Below are positions 1-12,700 of a DNA stretch of 64,000 nt, piece by piece; position 1 is the stretch's first letter; each line of letters starts with the position of its first letter. A program made the position numbers and the translations under genes. Origin of the DNA: Antedon mediterranea (taxonomy: Eukaryota > Echinodermata > Crinoidea > Comatulida > Antedonidae); NCBI RefSeq assembly GCF_964355755.1, contig NC_092672.1:27524501-27588500 (forward strand), in the 5' to 3' direction. The notes under the pieces were generated by a model. That model had not been told where the DNA came from. It saw only the letters and a list, made by a program, of their open reading frames with translations, and ran no database searches.

Positions 1-1158
1 AATATAATATGCATTTAATACATATATTTTTTTGGGATAATTTACTAAGGGTAGAAGAATTTAGTTTATAAATAAATTATTTTAGTTAGTGAATAATTTG
101 TTTAAACTGTGATGATTGTTAAACATAGACATGTATACAAACATAGAATGTAGCAAAGAGTATGAAAAAAAAAAAAAAAAGGTGGTTGTGATATCAGCAT
201 GTGTACAGCAAACTATACTATTCTAGAGTACATGCAGTCATTCTGATTGATACATAACAATTTACAACTTACCCTTTATCCAAAACTGTTGAAAGTCAAA
301 ATATATTTTAAAATCTTATTATTACAAAAAGTCATCATTTACATTTATAACATGTCTAAGTAGATTTTTGTCATTTGATTGGACGATGGGTCACATGATA
401 TAAAAATAGTTGTTCGTATAAAATTGAATACTGAAATTTCATTTTGCGTCTTTGTCCTGTGTGGACGCCAGTTGATATAAACGTAATTACTGATGTATGT
501 GGTTGGTTAATGTTAGTCCTGCCGCTACAATTACAGTTGTGGTACGTGAGTGCTGAGAAGCCGCCTCGTAAAAATATATGTTGTTGGGAATTGCGAGTTT
601 GGTGTAAACCTCAGCAGACCACAGTGACTGTGTGTGTACGCGAATGCCGAGAAGCCGCCTCGCAATAATGTATGTTGGTGGGAATTCGAGTCCGGTGTGG
701 ACCCAGCAGACCACAGTGTGTGTACGTGAATGCCGAGAAGCAGCCGTGACAATATTTGCGCGTTGTGTTGTGGATTTTCATGGCCCGGTAGATTTGCTTG
801 GAATGTACATGTGTGGTGTTTCGTTTACCATTGGTACCAACGCAAAAAACGCAAGCTAGGCCTAGCCAAGGAAGAAAACTGGTGTGGACTGTCCGGTAGT
901 GTCTGTTGTTGTTTTTTTTTGTGTTATTGAAATTTGGGTATTATTATCATTATTGTTTTATTTTGCTATTATTAATGTTATACATTCTGAAGTTTGCAAA
1001 CTTATTAAAGATGAATACAAATGAATAAATTAGTAGAGAACTCGTATTATTATTACGCATTGTGTGCGATAAAACAACTTGGCCACTTTGTGACACCATT
1101 CAAAATGTAATGTTAACATGTTTACTATTAATTATTATAACAAATTGCAGATATTTAC
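1..1158. other. Dynein intron 52 (5' part), tandem repeat and AT-rich sequence
   Basis: This is intron sequence downstream of the AAA4 exon in transcript order. It holds a poly-A run near 164-180 and a short tandem repeat at 543-745. I see no further exon. Open frames across 444-930 are the repeat read in several frames. Confidence 0.6.
543..745 (+). repeat. Two and a quarter copies of an 86-94 bp tandem repeat
   Basis: Units begin at about 543, 637 and 723 (third unit partial). Shared words include GAATGCCGAGAAGCCGCCTC and CAGCAGACCACAGTG. The units have diverged by indels. The GC content is well above the flanks. Confidence 0.8.
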
Positions 1159-4100
1159 CTTGTGAGTGTTATTTGAAAGTTCTTGTATCCAGCAATAAAT
1201 GATGATAATCTAGTTAAACTCTGTTTACCGGATCCACCTACGCCTACAAGCAGAGCATTGCCACGTGGTGTACGAATTATCCGAGATATCTGGTTCAAAA
1301 TCAATAAATTATTCAGAATAATGCATTTGGTTATGTCCATAAAGTACCAGAACCATCATGTATTCTGACAGTAACATGTTACTAAAAAAATTTTGAATCC
1401 TGACATGATATACACAAGCACACAGTGGTGTGGTAGCAGTGGCGTAACTCAGTGGGCAAAAAACCCTGGTTTAGCACTCATAAGGGGCCCTCCAACGGCT
1501 AGAATTTGCATTGGGACTGCTCATTGTCTGGGACCTCTTAGGCTCTGTGCCCCTGAGTTTAGTCAGTGAGCGCTTATAGTTGAGGTGAGATATAGATATA
1601 TTACCAAATATGGACACTCCCCAAAAAGAAAATGGAATAGTTCAGGCACCTTTAGCAGGCTGTATAAACGTCTCTCACGCATATCATCGTCCTCATATTT
1701 AGGAATAATGTCATATGTAGGGTCTATACAGGTAGGAATTTCACGAAATATACTAGTTTTTTATTACTGAGTATGTAGTGAACTTTATTAGGCCTACGTA
1801 TTCCACTTTTGGTACATAACGGTGATGAGTGGACCTTTTGTTTTATGAAGTAATTATATTATTGAAAGCATGTGTGTTCATTTCTAATCACATGACTCAA
1901 TCTTACCTCTCATAACATGCCTTTCATTTATCAAAATAAATAGTAGTGAAAATCTGCACTTACCTTGACAAGATGTGTCATTGCATCTTTAAAGAACACC
2001 AGATCCATGTGACCTCCTCTCACTGTGTCATTATACTGAGCCATAAATAACTGTAGCTTCTCTGAAAGGAAGTCTAAATCTGGAACCTGTAAATAAAGAA
2101 TATATAAAGCAGTTAGCTTGACTTCATATGGGATGGAAAGGGTGTGTTGTGGTATTGTACTTTTCAATACTACAGCGCATCACATCAAAAGAGAGAAGCA
2201 AGAAAAATTTAAAAATGTAAATAGGCAATCAGCCCTGTCATGGACACTGACATCAACATGCATTCACTCATCTCACTTTGTTGGTAGACCCTAAGACCTT
2301 TAAAAGGATCAAGTGGGGGTGACTTACAGATGGTAAGGGCAATTTGATCAAGGACGGAAAATGAACGACAACCAGTCTTAGTTTTCCTAATTGTAACTGC
2401 ATGTCTGTGAGCTGTGACCTGACATTACAACTTAGCAAAGTCTTTGGGATCATAGTAATGAGGCCTGAAATCCAGTGGCGTAACAGGTATAAGCACTCAC
2501 TGGCTAAACCCAGGGGCCCCAAGAGCATGAGTAGCCCCAAAAACTACCCAGTATTGGAGGGTCATGAGGAGTGCTATGCCACTGCTGAAATCAAGCTTAA
2601 ATTAGGAGGTGTGTAGAGCATGAGATACAGTGACATTTACCAGTTCATATATCTTAGGTGCATCAAGATCAGCATCTTCTGGTTCTTCACCAGTAGGTTC
2701 CGGTGCATCTCTAAGGAAGTCTACCAAGTATGGTTCCTCTGACAGCTGACTTGCTACCTCATCACCTAACTGATCCTTTACCACACGTTTAACAGCTGCT
2801 ATGAACCAGTCCTTATCTTCAAAGTTAGTGAATCGATCAGCAATGACTCTTGAGCATTCATGCTGCCACAAGGCTAGCAAGGTCTTGCCATTGGGGCACT
2901 CATCTCCTTCGATGTGAAGCATTCCTTCCCATATACGTGACAAGTCACGCAAGTTGAATATGTAATGGAACTTAGCTGGTGTTGGAAGCATTTTTACCTT
3001 TCAAATATTAAAAGTAATAGTTCTTAATATAACTTAATCTAACTACAGTAGCCCAGTTGGGTGTTTAAATGTTAAATTCTCATTTTGTATTTGTATTTTG
3101 TATTATTATTTGTCCTCAGTGAGGAAATTCGGATTAGGCCCTCCACGGACCCACGGCAGCCAGCAGTGCAGCGCCTACGAGATTAGGCAATGAGAGTAAA
3201 GCATCTTGCCTAAGGATGCAATTAGTATGGTACAGATAACCTCGGTGATCTGACGAGAACCGGTGTTTCAACGCAGTATGGCCGTATTAGTATAACTAAA
3301 AGTTAAAAAATGTTTGACCAAACATACTTTAAGCTTGGTTCCCACTAGAGATGCAATGCAAGGATGTAGCACAAGCAAGTTGACCAATGACAAGCAACAT
3401 TTTGAATAATCCATCGCTTTTGATTACTTACATTATGCTTACATTCTTGTGTTAGTTACAAACTATTTTACCATAGTCATGCTTTAGGTTTAACATTATG
3501 AATAAATTGCTTATTATTTGGCAGATATTATTTTGCAATCGATTTAAGGGCCTTTCGCACCAGCTCCGGTTCCGTCTCTGCAAATAAAATCACATCTTTC
3601 ATTGTCATCAATCACCACGCGGCTCTGGGTAATTGAAGTTGCTATTGCTATACATGCAGAGCCAGAGCCGGACCAGATGATAAAGACCCTTTATGAGGGT
3701 GAGATGTTTGATTTAGAAAAGCTGAACTTGAAAGAAGGTGGCTAGTTCAGAGGTTGTTTTTAATTTGGGATATTGTGCTAAATTATACACTTTATACTTT
3801 AATTAAATACAGTAAAATAAATTATAATAAACTAAAATGATAAATTAATTTTCATTTTTGTATATACAGAAGAGTTTCATTTTAAAATGTTGAATTCAGT
3901 TAATACCTTGGTTGCTTGCCATAGAACTCGTGTAGTTGCAACAAGATCATTGGCCAACGCAACAACTTCATCATTAAAGCGTGATGAACAGAAGTAACCA
4001 CAACCAATGATGCCTGCAAAGAAAAGTTAATACAAATATTTATCTGATGAAAAATTCAACAATATTAAACATTGTTTTGTGGTGGAATGAACATGCCACA

Positions 4101-7100
4101 AGAAGAGAAAAAAACTTTGTGTTTTTAACAATAATTCTCTACTGGACTTTCTTAAAAACTCTCCAAATTTTACTTGCTTTTTTATTTTTACTTTACAGTA
4201 TCTACAAAGAATATTTAAAAAATATCAATGAATGTTTTTAGAATATCTCATTTGGTTGGATAAAGGGTTTAAATTATGCTGGGTAGATTAGATTTGCTTT
4301 CTTTACTTTTTTTCTTCCGTATAAAACTATTACGATAATTGTAAATAATAATGTAGGAAGAAGCTAGGCAAAATAAAATACTTATATATATATCGTGCCC
4401 AGTAGCCAGCCCCTGTTTTTATCTATCAGAGTTACACATAAAAAATACAATAAAATAACAAATAAAACATAATGTAGCACAATTAAAAACTCTGATAGCA
4501 TGCAAGATTAGGCAAAAAACGTTTCAAAGAAACATATTTTCAATGGGATCTTCATGCCTTAAAATTATTATGGGCACAAGAACTTAAGACTGACTGACCC
4601 CAACCAACCAATTTGATGTGTCCATATATGGACACGATGACATCATATTACTACCATATTTGGGCAAATCATATTTATCACAGTTTGATAGTGTAAATAG
4701 AGCTTTACATTTGAATCAGATAAACACAATGTCAATATTGATAGTTGTGTTGCTACTCACCAAATATCTTATCAATGGAAGCATTTGACGGTAGAGTGCA
4801 GTTGAATATGGAAAAGCAACGTTTAAGTCTCTCAGGAATATCATTTCTACCACCACCTGGCTGTATCATAGCTGCAATAAACTGGATATCAGCAATGTGT
4901 GTAAAATCTCCAGGCTTCTCCAGATTATAGAACCCGTCCATCTCCATCATTTGTCTCACAATCTCATTGGTCACTTGGTCTCCCCACTCGTTGATGATGG
5001 GCATGTTGATGTCATCTACAAAGACTGTCATCTTGCGTCCTGCAGGTGGACCATATGTGCTGCCCATTCGTTTGTCAACAAAACTCTCAATTGTTCTCTG
5101 GAATATCAAAATGTTAATTACACAATACTGAAAAAGACAATGACAATTCTACACGGAATATACATTGTCTAGTATGACTTACAACCAAAGTTGGTCATAA
5201 ATGCATTAGGTTTCTATTTTCTTAGTCTTTTAGTCTTTATATTTCATATGGCATTAAACATACCATTTAAGTTTCTCTCCTGTATACAATATTAAATTTA
5301 CAAACGGCAATGAAAGTTCCCTCATGATCTTAAAGGTTGGAAAGCAATGATTTACTATTTATCCAGTATAAATCAAACATGCTTATTTAATTATTATTGT
5401 AATGATATAGAATTATAATTAAAAGAATCAACCTTTGTATCACAATTCAATTGAGTTCACCAATTTGCCCCAGAAACGTCCAGTGAAGAAATTGACCAGA
5501 TGTCTTTCATGACCTGTTAGGCCCAATTAGTTCTCAAAAGAAAACATTTTATCTGACCTTATGAACTTTCCCATTGTAAAACTATTAAGATATTGACAGT
5601 ATTTAAGCACAGATTTGACAGACAATCCATCATTGTAATTTCCCCAGATACTAAAGATCATCCCCTCCAAAAAAGTACCTGCATCAACTTAGGACCAATA
5701 GTTAAGTTCAGAGATGATGTAATGACATATACTAATGAACAGAAGCCGATATACCCTCAAGTTTCAGAAAAGCCCAGACACACCTCAGACACTTCTTTGA
5801 GCACACACCTTACCGAGACTTCCTCAGAAGCACATCTACAGCCACACCTCACTTACAGCATCATTCATCCTTTGTCCCTGAGTTTGTATTATCCTGTATC
5901 ATTTCTGAATTTCTATTGTATTGTGTATTATATCGTATTACTGAATAAACAACTGTGATATTTCAATTAACCAAGCGAGTAGAGTCTTTAATACAGTCAA
6001 ACCCTCACACATTATATTACCATTATTATTTCAATATACCTGAAACATGAGTGGTGTAGTTGCAGAAGAGAAGTTGAAGCTTTTAGCCATGTGTCTATCC
6101 GGATCATACTTGCTCATGTAACCTTTAATCATGACAGTTTTTGCAGTTCCTTGTTCACCAATCAACAAAACAGCCTATTTAAAAATGGATATTATAATTA
6201 GCAAATGCTACATGAAAGGAATCTTAATCAAATAAAGAATGAGAACACTAAAACTTTATTTAATAATCTGTGTTTTAATCTTTGATCCGAAACATGAACA
6301 ATACATAAGCAGAGCAATATAGACATTATAAATGAATGACTCAATTTAGATGTCAACATTTTATTGGACACTACCACTTCCCTGGACACCAGACTGTTTC
6401 ATGAAGGAGACCAAATATAAATCTGTCATTCTTATTATTTATTTTTTATTATCATTTTTTTCTGCTTAAAACTATTATTATTTTGACTCCTAAACAACAT
6501 AAGTTTGTGATGATGCAAGATAATACAATTAACTTTGAAAATAGTTTTCAATTTTAAAACATGGTTTCATATAGATCTTGGTAGCATTTATGAAGAGGAG
6601 ATATCCCAAATTTAAAAGTAAAGTTAATTCTGACTTTCTCAAAAGAAATTCCAGAGGTCCAGCTAAAGATTTTGTAACAAACTGCATTTTTCTTTCAAAC
6701 AGGATCCACAATTGATTTCAATCATTATTAAGTATTTTGATATTAGGAATAAATACAAAAATAATGCAGCTTATAACAACATTTACCTTATCTTGTTTTG
6801 AAATTGTGTCAAGCAAAAAGTTTGAACAGACATTGTCTACATTTGGTACGAGAATTGAACTGTACTCTGGAACTGAATCAGCAGGATAGATGTATTCTTG
6901 AACTCTGTTTGACCAGTGCTCCCAGTTGCCTACAAAAATTTAACAATTCAATCCTTCATAATGTTAAAATAGTAGTACTGTTCTTTGTTTTCCACAGTGC
7001 AAAGTTATAGATTTACCTATGAAAAGTGGGAGGGGGGGCATCCCCTCATCTCAATATAGGGATCCCAGAAACAATTCTGATGATGTGCTAAACATCTAGT

Positions 7101-9722
7101 ATAAGGTTCAGTAAGCTACACTGTAGCTCTGTAAAGCTTGGTTCCCAATTGGATGAAATGTAAGTATGTAAACAAAGTACAGTTAGTTTGTCGTATCCGA
7201 AGTGACCAATCTAAAGTGAAAAATCCTCAACAGTCACTATTGATTGGTAAAATTACTTGTGTTGCATAGTACATTCTTGTGTTACAGGTATGTTCTTTTA
7301 AGCTCTGTCTACACTATCAAACTAGTTTGAAAAAAGTGTGATGTGCACACATATGGTAGTGATATTCCTAAATATGGTAGTGATAATGACATCATCATAT
7401 GGCCACATCCCATTTTGTCGTCGCATAAAATTTGATAGAAGTGTAGACAGAGCTTAAGGGACACAGATTAAGGAGTAGAGAAGCATACCCTAAACACACA
7501 CTTATAATAATGTACTGTAAAACATGTATGTAAAATAAATATCAACAACATAATTTAAGCTTACCGTTGCTGTCCACAACATATTCAAATATGGTGTGTC
7601 CACTTCCTTCAGGTAAATTTGGGTAAGATAGGTGACTTTCGTGTTCAAGCATAAATGTCTGCATCTTGGCTCTGTCATCCAGTTCCAGCAGGGCTCCAAG
7701 GCTCCACATCAATGAGAAGATAAACAGTTTTTCAAGATAGGCTGGAGGAAGTGCAGTGTGATCATGTTCTTCTTTCACAGGTAACAAACCAACTAGCAGA
7801 TCTATAGCCTAGAAATGATACAAACATGACATTTCTAATTATTTTTTTATTTTTATTTTTACAATTACAGGATGGATAAACTATTTAATACTTTTTTTTT
7901 TATTGAAGTTTTATAAAAATATCCTTTAAGTTCAAAATTAATCCGTTAAAATGAGAGGTGTAAAGCTTTCTCAATCACATTGTCATCATAGGAACATCTC
8001 ATTTAAATATTGTAGTGTCCAAGGTAGACACCCAATTTGTTGTGGTTTACAATTTGAATATTGTTTGTGGAAAAGTTTTTGTTGGATTTCAATTATAAAA
8101 ATATAACTAAGAAGAATCAATTTTGAAGTTCAATAAATCCTTATTATTAATTTTTGAAAAGTATCGATTTACCTCAAAATTAATGCTTTTATAAATCTGA
8201 ATATTTCTTTTTGTGAGAGACTATAATATTAATATCGTTATTTTAATGAATAAATTAAAAACAAGAAATCAATGTTATATAAAATCGCTTATTATACTAT
8301 TCTTTTTTTAGAACTCTTTTGATATTTTTATAATACACCAATTTACACTGTCAACATTTTGAAACTGTTAATCTAATTCTCTGTCTAGTGACTATTAAAC
8401 TTTATGTGACAACAAAAGTAGTGATGTGCCCATATGGACATGGGGATGTCATATCACCATATTTAAGCATATCACAACCATATTTGGGCACCACACTCTT
8501 TTTGTCAAACTAGTATAGACAGAGCTTAATATAAAATAGAAAGTTTCTGTACCTGTTTAATATAGTTGCACTGCAAGATGACCATCTTGGGGTGAAGTGA
8601 TAGTGTAACATAGTTGAACAAATCCTCAAAAATCTTATTAAACAGTTCTTGTAACACTGCAGCTTCTGATGGATTCTGCTTCATTAACCAGCTCTTAAGA
8701 CAGGGTACAGAAAGGAATTATTTAGTGCCATTTAAATGATATTATAAATAATTTAATAACAATCAACTGAATTCATTTTGTTTGTTTCCCTAATAATACA
8801 AATTTGTATTTTTTGTTTCTATTAATTTGTATAATTAGGGTTTAGTTTTATTGTTTCTAAAATCATTCATTTTTAGTAAATCACCAGATGGTTTAGTATT
8901 TCTCCTGTGCGCCTGTGAAAGGTTTTGTTTTTGTTCTACAAAAATAAAGATGGTATTACTATAATTATTACGTCCAACACTTTCCTTTGATTGCTTCATG
9001 CAACAAAAAACCTTATTAGGACATAATATAGATCACAATCAGATTTCTATTTCCATTTTAATCATGATTGACAGATAAAGTAGGTCATGGAAGTTTACAT
9101 GATCGCACCTAAAGATATACTTAATATAACAATATTCAATAATTACAAACAAATGACTAAAAATAACTGTACGAAAATAAAAAGTGCAATGAAATTTTAA
9201 ATATAATAATCAAATCCATAAGATATTGCATCCTTAGGCAATGTTTTACTCTCATTGCCTTGTCCTTCGGATGGGATGAAAAGCTGTTGGTCCCGTGTAT
9301 GTATATTGCATTTAAAAAAACTTGGTACACTATTCTAAAAGTAGGGGATAGTCTCCTGGTGTGCTGATCTGGTATGTGCTGCACTGCTGGCTTCCATGGG
9401 TCTGTAGAGGGCCTAAGTTTCCAGTTCAGTTTGAGCTGGAGGATAATATTATATATCTTCATCTTTTAAATAGAACTTACTTGTGATATAGGTCTCCAAT
9501 CCAGTACAGATGAACTCATGTACACCATTCCATTCCTAGACACTGTTGCTGGTGATGCATTATCAATGTTATGAACTTCAAAGACTACCTTACAATTAGG
9601 AGCCATTGGAATACGATCACCATTGGCTAGGGTCAGTGTCCTATTATCATCTAGTACACTGTTAAGATTCTCAATCCAAATAGCATCTACTGGGCCATCT
9701 AAAATTATCCAGATATGATCCG
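1159..9722 (-). CDS. DNAH8: Dynein AAA2 end, AAA3 and start of AAA4: exons 43-52 (residues about 2337-2989)
   Basis: Exon 43 completes AAA2 with [34 protein letters not shown] and [12 protein letters not shown]. Exon 47 has the AAA3 P-loop, GEQGTAKT (about 2599-2606). Exon 48 has [19 protein letters not shown] (Walker B type) and [17 protein letters not shown]. Exon 50 has [20 protein letters not shown]. Exon 51 has [15 protein letters not shown]. Exon 52 has the AAA4 P-loop, GVGGSGKQS (about 2962-2970), then [11 protein letters not shown] and ITLT. It ends in phase 2 at a normal GT donor, so the reading frame continues left of the window (stalk, AAA5, AAA6, C-terminal domain). Confidence 0.93.
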
Positions 9723-12700
9723 CTGTTGAAAGAAAAATAGTTTAAATGATAATGAATATTGTATAGCCTATTATCATCTAATAATACACTGTGAAGATTT
9801 TCAATCCAAATGGCTATATATGAGCCATCTAATTTTATCCAGATATGATCCGCTGTTTAACGAATAGGTTAAAGAAAATAAATAAACAAAAAACTAATGT
9901 TGATTTAGTTTGTATACCATGTTAAAATTTAAAATAAAGAGTTCAAAGAACTACATCAGGAAGTTTTATTCTTAACTTACAGATTGAGGAAACATGTCAT
10001 TCAATTTTCAAAGATTATTAAAAAGAATTGAATAAATTACAAATGGTTTGAGCAATCAGCGACAAAGCATTCTCTAAACTAGGCCTGGTATTATGGAATA
10101 AGAATGTACCTAATTCAACTGTTCCTTGATGTTCCCGGTATAGGCATTTTTTGGTCTAATATTTTTGTATAGTTATTCTTTAGTTATTTTTTTATGTAGT
10201 ACATTTCGATGTGAAGCACTTTGTCATTAAAGTTAAAAGAGCTATATAAATTACTATTACTAGACTAGGTCGTGTCCACAGATGGTTCTCGAATACACAT
10301 TAATTTCAGCGTAAAAAATGTATGTACCACAGGACTATAGTACATTGTCGTTTACAGAAACAAATAAATAGACAAGATGATTTATGTACAATTAGCACCC
10401 TGGGAGTTAGGCCTTGTCTTAAAAATAAGTCAATTTTTTTTATTTGAATTCATTTAAACAAACCCAATTTGTGTTTTGTATATATGCACAAATTTGATAC
10501 TGCAACAAAAAATGTGACATGACAACAAAAAATTGGAATTGTTCGTAATTCAATAAAGTCAATCTTATTTTGAATTTACATATCCCAACAAACATAATAC
10601 AAAACATAAAGATAGTCAAGTATCAACTTCCCGGGAAAATTGAGATCACAAGTTACTATGTTGGATGTATTATGTTCGTAACATGGTGTCATTTAGAAAA
10701 CTGCCTCTCCAAGGTGAGTACTTTTTTTTTCTTTATTTGATATCTGATACTTATACTTAATAGAAAGACAAAAAGACACACAAAAAAATTACATGTATTG
10801 CACACATTTATTATAATCCGTAAATTAGTTGACACCGTTACTCACACCATCCACAGTTCTACAACAATTTGCCTGAAACCCTGACAAAGAACATGAACAA
10901 AGAATGAGATGCCTACTTGCAATTAGCAAGTTCAAACCTCACTTTAAACATACCATATGGTTGTTTGTAAACACAGCATTGTATAATAAACACAAAATTC
11001 AATAGTTGATTATGTTGGTAACAAAGACACCAACAATTTTGACTGTTGATTCACGTCATCGCAGCTTTAAATTTGATATAAAGTTATTTGAAACTAACTT
11101 TTCTGAATTTAATCACAACTATTAATTTCATCAAATTTTTTTAAATTTATTTTTTGGAATTTTAACCGATCGTAACTATTAATCTCACCAAATTGTTTGA
11201 TATTAATTTCATAAAACTATTAAAATCATCAAATTAACTTGGGTACCGTATATTGCTATGTATAAATCGCACCTGTGTATAAGACGCACCCATAATTGTG
11301 AACGAAATATCTTGTACTTTTATGTCACCTGTGTATAAGACGCACATATATATATATCTAGGTCGAAATTTAAAGCATTTAACATGCTAACGATGGGCAG
11401 TGTGATCTCCGATATGTTGAGGTTAATTTGGAGATAACACTGCCCACCGTTAGCATGTTAAATGCTTTAAATTTCGACCTAGATATATGTGCGTCTTATA
11501 CACAGGTGACATCAAATTACAAGATATTTCGTTCACAATTTTGGGTGCGTCTTATACACAGGTGTGACTTATACACAGCAATATACGGTCTTAAAATTTC
11601 ATCAAACTACTGTATTTGAAATTGATTTTCTTGAACAACATTTCAATTTGTTTAAGCTCATCAAGAGAAAACTGGAATTGCTCTCTGGAATTCACCAGCA
11701 CTGGAGCGGATACAGAGCAGATAATGTCCCCTCTTGGTTGGGTTGAATAATCCTCATCTGATGGCCAAGTGTACAAATTATTCCCCTGTTTTTTCATGTA
11801 CTTGACAGTAATGAGACCACTTTCATTTGCGATGTGAACCACCTCTGCCATGTACACAGATGTAGTGTTGTTCTTTTTACCAACCGAATGCAATTGTACA
11901 GCTGCAAAGTTTCCAACTTGAAGATCCCTGCAAAATAATAATTCAAAATCAAGTCAAATATTAAATAAAAGCGTGCAAGAGTGTGTAAAGAGCCATTATC
12001 GCAAAAATTTAACAACGCAAATATTTCCACTTTTACAGTAATAAACAAATTATATGTACAGGTACAGTACATCTTTCATTTATTATCTTGATGATGTAAT
12101 GGCTGGACTGGTAATGGTGGGACATCAGACTCATCATCTAATGTAGTATGGGCAGATTTGCTGAAATAAAAATCAACCAAATAGTATATATGTTGTGTTC
12201 TCAGAGCTGCTCATTTGAATTTTATTAAGTGTTAACACAAAAGTACAATGCTTACATCTTTTCACTATTCATATAAGTTTGTGCGGACTGGTCAGAATCT
12301 GTGGAGATTGGCAAGACTGTAGTCTCATTGATTGACTACTGTGTGGGTTCACTGCTATGCTTATAAAGTGATGTTCTGAAAAATATAACAATTATTGAAT
12401 ATTATATAGTACTACAGTGTTTTTGTTTTCTTCTTAGTTCTCAGAAAATTGTTTCATGAATAAATAAGGGGTCCTTAACAATTATCAAACAGTATGTTTA
12501 GGGAGGGAATAACTTTGTGGATGTTAATTCAAATCATCAATGTACTTTGCAAAAGTTGAAATTAGACATTTTCATGATCAATGAGTATGAACTTCATACT
12601 CATTGATCATGAAAATGTAACCCATGGATAAAACAGACTTTGAATGTATCAAGTCAACAACAAAAAACAATGTTTATAATTGTGAAGGACCACTACTCTT

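Noticed and set aside
444-930. Cys/Trp-rich frames on both strands
   Set aside because: Overlapping frames through a short tandem repeat; no splice or start context and no known domain.
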